From contig OW388291.1 in assembly GCA_936450465.1 (NCBI GenBank), positions 85,357,099 through 85,421,098 of the forward strand: a stretch of DNA of 64,000 bases, read 5' to 3'. The notes under the pieces are model-generated. The model searched no databases and had not been told where the DNA came from. It was given only the letters and a program-made list of their open reading frames with translations. Both the position numbers and the translations under genes were made by a program. The stretch is from Gibbula magus. Its lineage: Eukaryota; Mollusca; Gastropoda; Trochida; Trochidae. Each line of letters starts with the position of its first letter. The first letter of the stretch is position 1. This document shows, in pieces, positions 55,477-64,000 of this stretch.

Positions 55477-56872
55477 ATTGAAACTTTCATTTTCTCATTT
55501 TGGTTTATGCTGTTCCATGATGTTCTCATGCATATTTGCATTAAATGTGTTTATTTGCTGCATTCATAAGTAGCATAAAAGATTAATTGCTGATCAAGTT
55601 ATAAGTTTTGGTAATTCCAAACTCTATATAGCTTATTGATAAATTAAGTTCATAATTCCATCTATTAAATTAAGTGCACAGTACTGGCATCAGCAGATAG
55701 TTGGTATATCTATGTCCAAATTAACTAGTGCACAGTTGTCTCGTGCTTCACACATGGTATTGAGTAATATGGCCAAACACTGCTGACCAAGTTTCAAGAT
55801 AGCGGCACCACCTGTAAACATACTGCATGCATCGTCTGCTAAGATAGAGCCAACCTCTTAATGCTACATTGCAGCACTTATTTAATTAACCTTGTGCTAT
55901 AAATCTGTTATGTTATTTCATTTGTCATTTGCATATCATCTGAGCTCCTGCATCATATTTTAATGTTTTGGCTAAGCATTAACAATCATTGTTTTATCAT
56001 CACAATACATAAATTATGTATTCAAATTCATTTCCTATTTACAATATTCATGTGATGTTTTTTTCACAATGGTTCTGTTAATGCCATCATGCATTTTGTA
56101 TCATTACATGTTATAGTGAATAATGTTTTCTCACAATGATTGGCTATTGTCAACATTGTTAATCTTATGATTATCTTTTCCATGTTGTCCACTTGATGTG
56201 AAGTCACTGTTATCTTTATTAATACAGTATGTATTATTCATATGGCCCCTTCCATTTAACCTTCAACCTTTAGTAAAATTTAATTATGTAATATCTTATT
56301 ATTGCATTTTAAATATATTTCATTTTGCTAAAGTTGGGTAACTTAATTTGGGTAGTCTCTACATATTCTACCTACTGGGTGTATGTACATATTGTTGGAG
56401 CTAGTCCCTAATAGACTGGTATGTACAACTAACAAACAGTCATACCCCATCTTTATTATTTTCCATATTCGTATAGGCCAGGTGTCCCGTCATGGTTAAT
56501 AATTTACCCTATACCGGTATTGTTAGTTTATGTATCAATTATTCGAGGGTTAAATGATTTCCCTCCACATTGGTATGCTAACATATGTTTCCTTTGGCCC
56601 TTTGTATAATATTGTGACTTATACCTTACATCAAGGGACAACATATACCCTTCTGTGGTAGGATGTGATCATAACCTCTGGGGAGAACTATGGTAACACA
56701 TGTAATCAAATATAAATACTCATTGGGTGATGTAAGCACTGATGTTGCTTCCAAAATGTATGTATTTATTTATTATATTATTTATCTATCCTATAAATAG
56801 TATTCATCATATCCATCATACCACTTTAATCAATTTTAAATGGTTTATATTTCATAAATTCCTTTAAGCTTA
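55477..56872. other. AT-rich interval between the direct repeats
   Basis: No open frame, retroelement motif or inverted end recognised. Confidence 0.45.
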
Positions 56873-56935
56873 TTGAATTTGGGCAGCCAAGGGAAACAGA
56901 TCCGTTGTACCAAACTCTCCTTTGTTATAGGTACC
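56873..56935 (+). repeat. Direct repeat, right copy
   Basis: Matches 55417-55476 (see left copy). Confidence 0.75.
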
Positions 56936-59900
56936 CCCTTGGCTGTGCAGACAAGATTTACACAATCATCATCATGTCTCTCTTATCTGAATACACTATC
57001 ATGAAACTACTTCTTGTGTTCTGTCATATTTGACTGGAGTACCAGAGCCTACACGCTTGTCCATACCCTTTTCAGTGAGACGAGATTGACAAATTAATTG
57101 GCGATTTCACCAAGTCTTACACTTACATGCAATGTTCATGTTTATATATATCAACCGTTTAACATTTTGTATTAATTACTATTTCCTTGATTAAACATGT
57201 AGGTACAAGTGATGAATAAGTTAATTTTCCATAATGCAATGTGATTCATGATTTTCAACGACTTTCTAAAGTAACACTCAAACGTTCTATACAGATGGTG
57301 ACGTCAGTATATCTATAATCTATACGAGACAATGTGCATAGAACATAGGTTTTAGGAATACAATGTAGGTTGTTTGAATTGAGACGCACAGGACAAAGAC
57401 AATTAATTGTAACACAGTCGGAACTCAATAGAAACTGCCTGCTCCAGGTTTGTAGTCTAAACTTTGATCTATGGAATTTGAATAAGTACCGTACCTTTCA
57501 GCTCTATGGTTTTATTTCTTTGACCTTTCAGTTCCATATCTAGACTTGCTGAAAAAGAACCTATACTTATCAAAGGCGCTTATTTTTAACATTCTCATGT
57601 GACAAGACTACCGTGTTTGCATCTGGTCAGAAAGAGCTTGATATATCCAAAAGACACATGTTGCCTCAATCTTCAGTGGGAGACAACAAACAACACTTGT
57701 TCCATCCAGTTCGGGAACCTTCCCAATTAGCTTCCAGTCTTTGTCAAACCAAGGTCTAGGTTACGAGTTGACATATTCAACAATGTTCTAAGGAACCTGC
57801 ACAAGGACCAGACATTTCGGGAAGTTACGAAGTGAAATAATGACAACTTAAATATTTGCTTTCCTTTAATCAGCGACATAAACATCCAACAGCAGTCTGC
57901 AGGAAAATATTTACAATAACGAAGAGCCACAGGGTCTGTAGCATGTGTAAGAAACATCAGCAGTTGATGAGGGGAATCTGGTATACGCTTCACTGGTCAC
58001 TGGTAGTCAGCTGCTTTGTGCTGACCATAGCCTGTGGTCAGATCAGCTTTAACGTGTAAACTGACCATGTGAATGCCCTTTCATTAGCAATGGTCACTAA
58101 ACGTGTGAACTGACCATACATTAGAGCGGTCAGTCAGAATCGTTTAGTAGTATGAACAAATGACCCTCATCAGCACGTTGTCCGAAGGGTGACCAGATGG
58201 TTAGCTGTTTACAAGATTACAGGCAGGCAGACAGGCATGCTAACATTCTGCATCAATAGCTTTGACTAATTATGTATCAGGCAGAGAAAATTTTGTTTCA
58301 CCCATTAGCGGATATAGAGATGTCTGTTCTTGACCGCGTTTACATTCCTCCGAGCTGATGGTTTAGCCATGCACTCACATCGTTAGATGAATCGATATAA
58401 CTCTAAAATGTTATTCTAGAAGAACATAACTTGCTTGGAGTTTTCAGAATATTTCGAAATGTATACTCTATCGTTTAAACATTGCAATATATGCAGTAAG
58501 GCAGTGCGAGTTAAGGCGATTATTGTGTCAAAGAAAACCATTTTCGTCAGTGTGTACAATGATGTAGATGTTGAAGCTATAGCGAGTGACATTATAATTG
58601 CAGTTCTTGGAGGCGGTACTTAGTTGTGTGGATAGTTAACCTCGATATGGTTATGAATGTGCCGTTTTGTAAATAGAGAAATTCTCTATCCACGCAACTT
58701 CTAAAACGCTTTCAAAGAGAATTTCCAGTAGTAGCATGTCTTTTTAACGTATTTTGAATGGAGAATGTTTTCAGAAGAAGAACACTCTATTATTATATAT
58801 ATTGCACTTCATAATCCATGTTCATAAATTGGAAATTCGTCAACAATGATACTTATTACATCCTGAAAACTGCAAATCCCCATAATCTGTTCAATGCTAC
58901 GTCCCCACAGGTCAAGTGTTAAATGTGAAGTTTTCATCTCGCGAGATCTCCACGCGTCCATGTCACAGGTTCGCCATTGTTGTGGTCAACAAAAGAGAGA
59001 GGTATTGAATAGCTCGAATAATCACTTTACTAATCTTAATCTCTCTCCGGGTTTGATAAATAAAAGCTTTCATTTGACATGCACATGAACCGGTGATTTA
59101 TCGTTAACGGCGTTCTTTGAATGAAATATTTCAATTCAGATCGTCATTCAAAGAGGTCGTTTACAGGTCGACAATTGCAATCCACGACTTCGCATGTTAG
59201 TGAATCCAATCTTTTCAACAACTAAAAACGCGTACCATATGCCATCTGTTCTGCAGAAATGGCAACGTACGTTTTAACTAAACATGCTTAATGCTGGGTT
59301 TTTTTAATGAAAAGATATATTATACCGTACTTTATTTATATCCTTGCAATATGTTAGCCCTGTCCTGTTATCAAACAGAGAGTAGTGAGAGCGAATTGTC
59401 TGTGGTATAAGACACCTGTTTTGATATCGACAACAAAGGTAAACTGCATCGATTTATTTATTTACATAACATTTTGTAAGTCACATGTGGTTTGATGAAT
59501 TCAAATGGAATTGTAATTACTCTTGATAGAAAAATAAATTAGATAATTCGTGAAAGCACTAAGTGACCTTCCAACCAATCACGTCACATGACACTTCTGA
59601 TATGTCTCACCATGGACTTCAGCAGTTCTGATATGGGATTTACAACACATCACCATTTCTTCCTGCACCTCTCTATGGATTAACTTGCTAACCGCGATTA
59701 TCACAATAAGCTTTGTCCGTATCACTTCACACAGATTATCATCACTTTCGCCATGTGAATATCACAAATCATGACTCCACAATTAATATCACATTACACC
59801 GAAGGTGATTCATGAATATTATTAAATGTTCGTGAAACAGTTAATTTCATCTCATTATTTTAACTAAATCAAACACTCCAAAATACACTGTATATTACCA

Positions 59901-59967
59901 TCATCATGAAAGCGCACGTGTAGTGTTCGTAATCCAAAATCGCAGTACGATTATCGTCATGTTGATA
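56936..59967. other. Intergenic DNA
   Basis: No exon supported. Around 58000-58200 there are about nine TGACC/GGTCA words, two of them in a repeated AACGTGT.AACTGACCAT (58050 and 58099). Confidence 0.4.
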
Positions 59968-59973
59968 TTTATT
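59968..59973 (-). terminator. Polyadenylation signal AATAAA
   Basis: AATAAA on the minus strand, about 90 nt after the TGA of the gene at 60063-62061. Confidence 0.55.
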
Positions 59974-60004
59974 TTAGTTTATCAATTTATAGTCAGTGGT
60001 CAAC

Positions 60005-60075
60005 AAACAGGACATCACATGATTATATCACATGACTATCACATGACTATCACATGACACTGTCACATGACTCTG
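60005..60075. repeat. TCACATGA repeat at the gene's stop codon
   Basis: Five TCACATGA words with spacing of about 10-12 bases (TATCACATGACTATCACATG and so on) cover the end of the reading frame and the start of the 3' UTR. Confidence 0.8.
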
Positions 60076-62061
60076 ACTTGCTGGTTCTTCAAACACTTCA
60101 CAAACTCAGAGTTGAAACACGTTCTCTTATGAAAATCAGTCGACGCATCCACGTGTTTCCTCTTTCTTGATGCGTCACTCATCATATTTGATGCGTATCC
60201 AGTAGAAATAAATCCAGCTCCAGTAGCGTCACTGAGCACAGAATAATTGTCTCCAGGACAGCAAGATGAGTGATGTGAGGTACTGGCACCGTGCTGAGAC
60301 TGGATTGGAAGGATTGCTTGGTTCACAGAATATGGTAATTGGTTCAGGGTATGCGAAAGTGTCGTAAACGAATGTGGTTTAGGGTTCACGGAATGTAATG
60401 AAGGATTGCCAGATTGTGGGACATGGTTCACAGGGTGTGATACAAAGTTTATAGATTTATTTGAGACTGGGCGTGTTACATGATTCAGAGAATGCCTTAC
60501 AGCAGGGTGCACTGAAGAGTGTACAGAGTGCAATGAAGAGGTCAGACGTTGAACCTGCTGTGGATCAGGCTGGACGTGGGTAATACGAGACGACTGGCAA
60601 TGGAGTCGGTCATCCACGAGTCTTTCATTCAAGCTCTGTTTGAATGTAGCACCGGAATTGCTAGTTTGTCTTCCATTGAACCTTAAATGAGAAGTTTCAC
60701 TGTCCTTTGTGAACCGACTTTTAGTAGGTTGTCGTCCTCCCCTGGTCGGGTGTGAGGGGACCACATGGTTCACGCCCAGTCCCAAAGTAGCAGGGGAGTT
60801 GCGAGGAGTCGGGGAGGAAGGAGGAGAGTCCGAGATGCAGATGGGTCCCTGTGTGTACTGGAGCTCCTCCGAGCTGGGCACACCCTGCACGACGTCCTCC
60901 ACCAGCCGCAGATACTCCGCTCCGTCCTTCAGTCCACACACAAGGTCGCTCGGGTTCACGTCTGAAACAATGAAAAGGAAATTATAAATACATGCTGTTG
61001 GTTTAAACATATTTTAATGATAGAAAAACCAAACGGATTAGGAACAAGTGAAACGCTGTTACAGGCATACAGGTACATGTAGTCTCAACATCTTTCAGTG
61101 GTGAATTCGGGGACTCTGAAAAACTAATGTATACTAATTAAAAAGAGCCATGCGGGATCTGAATGATACAGGATTTCCGATGCACGTCTAGAGATACAAA
61201 GTGATGTGAGACTATATGGGACCATAGGATTCCTTATCAGTGCATTCTGTCCTTCAAACGAGGGGTAATCAACATGTTTGGTTTACAGACATGGCCTAAA
61301 GCAATGGTATCACTATCCATCAAGGAATGTAGATTAAATATCTAGGACATCACCGAAATAACGAATGCAACTATTATGTTACTGTGTTGACGACAATTAA
61401 CAATGAAGCATTATAGAATATAACCTGAGGACATGTACATTGTTGAAAATTACGCTCCCCGTCCCTGGAATGACTTAATGAGTATCGAAGAATGATTGCC
61501 CAAATTGTATCTTTGATATCTTTAGATACTGTACCTTTATAACTATAAATTAGCTAAAAGAGAATATGAGATCTGTACATGCTCCTTAATGAATAATACA
61601 CAGGGCGACAGATAGTGTACATGAAGCTTACCCATGATGTCCAAGGAATCATCTACACGTGGTTGAATGTACCATTCCTGTGAACTCTTCAAGTCTGGCT
61701 TGTGTGTGACACCAGTTGTACATCCGACTGCTGTACGTGGGAAGGTACTTGAACAGACAACTCTGTTATTCGGAACACGTGTTTGGCAACTACGATGCCT
61801 GTCTATGTGAATGTCCGAGTGTCCACTGTACTGTCCAGCGATCATTAGAACTGGTTGTTGGGTATACCCTGGTTGATTCAAACTTGGGAACATGGCCGAG
61901 TCCAGTTCGTAGTTGATGTTGGTGTCCACACACAGAGGAGTCTGAAGACGTCTTGGTATCCCCATAGCGTCCAGAGTCAGAGGCAACTGCTGACGTCTTG
62001 GTATCCCCATCGCGTGCTCAAGACTGACTCGGGTGGGGCTTCGCTTTCTATACCAAGGCAT
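60063..62061 (-). CDS. Unrecognised His/Ser-rich, probably nuclear protein (two coding exons)
   Basis: Exon 1 is 62061-61632 (first ATG of the frame, MPWYRKRSPTRV), ending ATGG|gtaag; exon 2 is 60961-60063 after TTTCAG. Phase 1 at the junction gives one 442-residue frame. Exon 1 has a duplicated motif (AMGIPRRQQLPLTLD, then AMGIPRRLQTPLCVD). Exon 2 begins with a compact, conserved-looking segment (VNPSDLVCGLKDGAEYLRLV) and a Ser/Pro stretch (SDSPPSSPTPRNSP). It then has a long His/Ser/Asn/Val region with degenerate HSVN/SLNHV repeats, and near the C-terminus a basic RKRKHVD nuclear-localisation-like motif. There is no signal peptide or membrane segment. A transcriptional regulator or scaffold is a guess; no family was recognised. 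Minus-strand AATAAA at 59973-59968 fits the 3' end. Confidence 0.78.
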
Positions 62062-64000
62062 ATCAGCCAATCAGAGAGCAGCACTGTCTGATTGACAGCT
62101 GGTAGCAGTTAATACGGGTCAGACAATTACCTCGTTATCTAGCGGTAGGCTAATCTGTTACTTGCAGCTGAGTGATGGCCTTTATGGAACTCTTTGACAA
62201 GTGAGTTAGAAACGTTGTTGAACAAAGACCGCGTGCGTGTGAGATGACCACTGGCTAAACTTAGGTGTAATTGACTGCAAGAGGGCATTGCAATAACTTC
62301 TTCAACGCCGGTACCTGTCCAGGTTGAAGGCGACATCAGAAGACCAACCCCCTATACAGGACGAACTGAATTAGTCCTTAATGTGAGGCGATCTGGTGTA
62401 TGTTGAGGAGACAACCAACCATCATAAGGACTGTTCATAAAACACACACCATCGTCCTGATAAATGTGACGAGCATTTACGATTAACTTTGTTGATAGAT
62501 ATGTATATCATTATATTGCTGATATTCAAGTCGTGACAAAGTCAAAAATCGTGACAAAAATGGAATTTGTAATGTACTGTCCTGAAATGACAGTTAACTC
62601 GCGTGAAGCTGTTTAAATGGAAAACAATAATTTAAGTCCTTTGAATAGTGCATAAATGAATAGAATTCATGGTTATCTCTCTTCTGAAACGAACTTCAGT
62701 GATTATCAATTTACTAGACAGCACGGTCCAATTCACTGTATTAATCAGTTTTATTAATTCTATACTATTAAAATCAGGTCATTGAATATCGTCATTTTAC
62801 TGTTTCAATGCCTGCCAGTAGCAGAGAGAGAACACATGCCAGTCATTCGCAACGTGATATTGAATCGAAGCCATAACTAGTCTATCCCAATGTCAGCTAA
62901 TGTTGATTACTCAGCAAATTCCAAGAGGTGATCACAGGGACTCATCAGGGGAGGCAGCACTTACAGTCAGATGCGGAGACTGTTTAGACTAGGTCCGGTA
63001 TCTCGCTGATTGTGTAATAGTTAATTAGACAGATGTGGTTAGCTGTGCTCAGTTAATAATGATGAAATTGTTACATAGTCCTCCATTAGTAAAATGGTTT
63101 CTCTGCTTCGTGACTGTTTATAGATGAGTATTGATGTAGTCTAGGTTCTCAGAGTCTTCTACACTCATTTAAAATGACCATGCAATTAGAAATAGGATAG
63201 CGTTATATTATTATAATAATAACAATATTACATAGGCAAGTCAGGTAAAAAAGATTACCTGCCACAAAATATACATGTATGTAACAGCAATTCACCCATC
63301 AATTCTATACTACAAATATGATATACTAACATGATGAATAGTCAAAAGAACAACTTATATTTAATTAATACACAACTAATTAGACTATCCTTTGATCAGA
63401 GTTGTACCGCCATCACGTCTGTCATGTTTATGGGGTTGGTAAATTTCAATTAAGTTGCCAATTTAAATAAATTCTCATTTCTAGTTTAATTATCCTGACT
63501 GCTTGATAGCAGAGTTCATAACCTAGATACCTACAATTAATTTGAATTATGCAACATCCAATTTGTGAACTAAAAGCTCCATTCATCAACAGTGAACGGG
63601 CAATGTGTGATGACCCCTACAGTACCGACCCCAGGGAATCATATGATCCCTGTGACCCCTGACCCCCGACCCCCGGGTAGTAAATGGCAGGACCCTCTCC
63701 TCTTCCTCCCTTCAACGTCTCGTCAAGATAACGTTTAGACGAGAATATGCAAATCTCTTGTCGTTATTGTCGGTGTTGTGTTTATGGTGGTAGGCTTTGT
63801 CTGTAATTAATACGGAAACGTTTGTAGCTGATTTATTTCAGGAGAGTTCAGTGTGTAGAACCTGTCATTAACCTCACCCATCAGTCCAGTCTAGATTGCC
63901 AGATATGCATGGCCAAGCGGCCATCTGAATAACTGCTTGTAAATCTACTCTCTCCTGACTTATTTATGAAACGGCGCATCTGCACCTCATTCTAATTTAT
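62062..64000. other. Upstream region of the minus-strand gene
   Basis: No coding sequence supported. A CCAAT box in minus orientation (GATTGGCTGAT) lies just before the ATG, so transcription may start very close or use a distant untranslated exon. A DR1-like TGACCCCTGACCC lies at 63653-63665 within a TGACCCC/GACCCCC cluster. Confidence 0.4.

Noticed and set aside
58435..58623. 62-codon frame (MEFSEYFEMYTL...)
   Set aside because: Short, no domain, no splice context.

Overview
The window looks like nuclear DNA from a marine mollusc, most likely a gastropod; an abalone-like vetigastropod is a guess. It is AT-rich, its few genes are split by introns with ordinary GT/AG junctions, and repeats dominate. 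The taxonomic clue is a tRNA-derived SINE ending in an (ACTC)n tail after a GGCGTTAAA-type motif, a repeat style common in gastropod genomes, together with mollusc-type LINE and Gypsy remnants and a small DM9 lectin-like gene. No bacterial-type operon, CRISPR array, rRNA gene or intact tRNA gene was seen.

Layout. 1-6.1 kb: repeats only (a perfect-armed hairpin, a tRNA-like SINE, ACTATTGCGATA repeats, an ~830-bp foldback element, six ~145-bp tandem units). 6.1-8.7 kb: a three-exon MADF-domain gene whose last coding exon is cut by a SINE with 10-bp target duplications; GC-rich inverted ends suggest the gene belongs to a PIF/Harbinger-like transposon. 10.8-16.9 kb: a decayed minus-strand Ty3/Gypsy element (gag, protease, RT, RNase H, integrase, PPT, 3' LTR; no 5' LTR found). 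19.0-23.8 kb: an undescribed three-exon gene with a hydrophobic N-terminus and repeated modules, broken or bounded by one in-frame TAA. 24-29.2 kb: foldback copy, a TTAA-flanked MITE, a CR1/L2-type LINE, another LINE tail, five reversed ~145-bp units. 29.2-45.6 kb: two direct segmental duplicates, more fragments of the same three-exon family (31.8-35.4 and 44.9 kb), MITEs with nested LINE, and an intact DM9-protein exon at 40.7 kb. 45.8-54.7 kb: LINE tails, a 36-bp minisatellite split by a 448-bp long-TIR MITE with a 10-bp target duplication, and LINE scraps. 55-60 kb: largely featureless AT-rich DNA with one dispersed direct repeat. 60.0-62.1 kb: a two-exon minus-strand gene for an unrecognised 442-residue, His/Ser-rich, probably nuclear protein.

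How the genes relate. The genes do not form a pathway. The main local theme is tandem duplication and decay: the three-exon secreted-type family has one long copy and two broken copies, and one duplicate block carries what looks like the 3' UTR of the DM9 gene without its coding part. A link between the DM9 lectin-like gene and the secreted-type family in innate recognition is only a guess from proximity.
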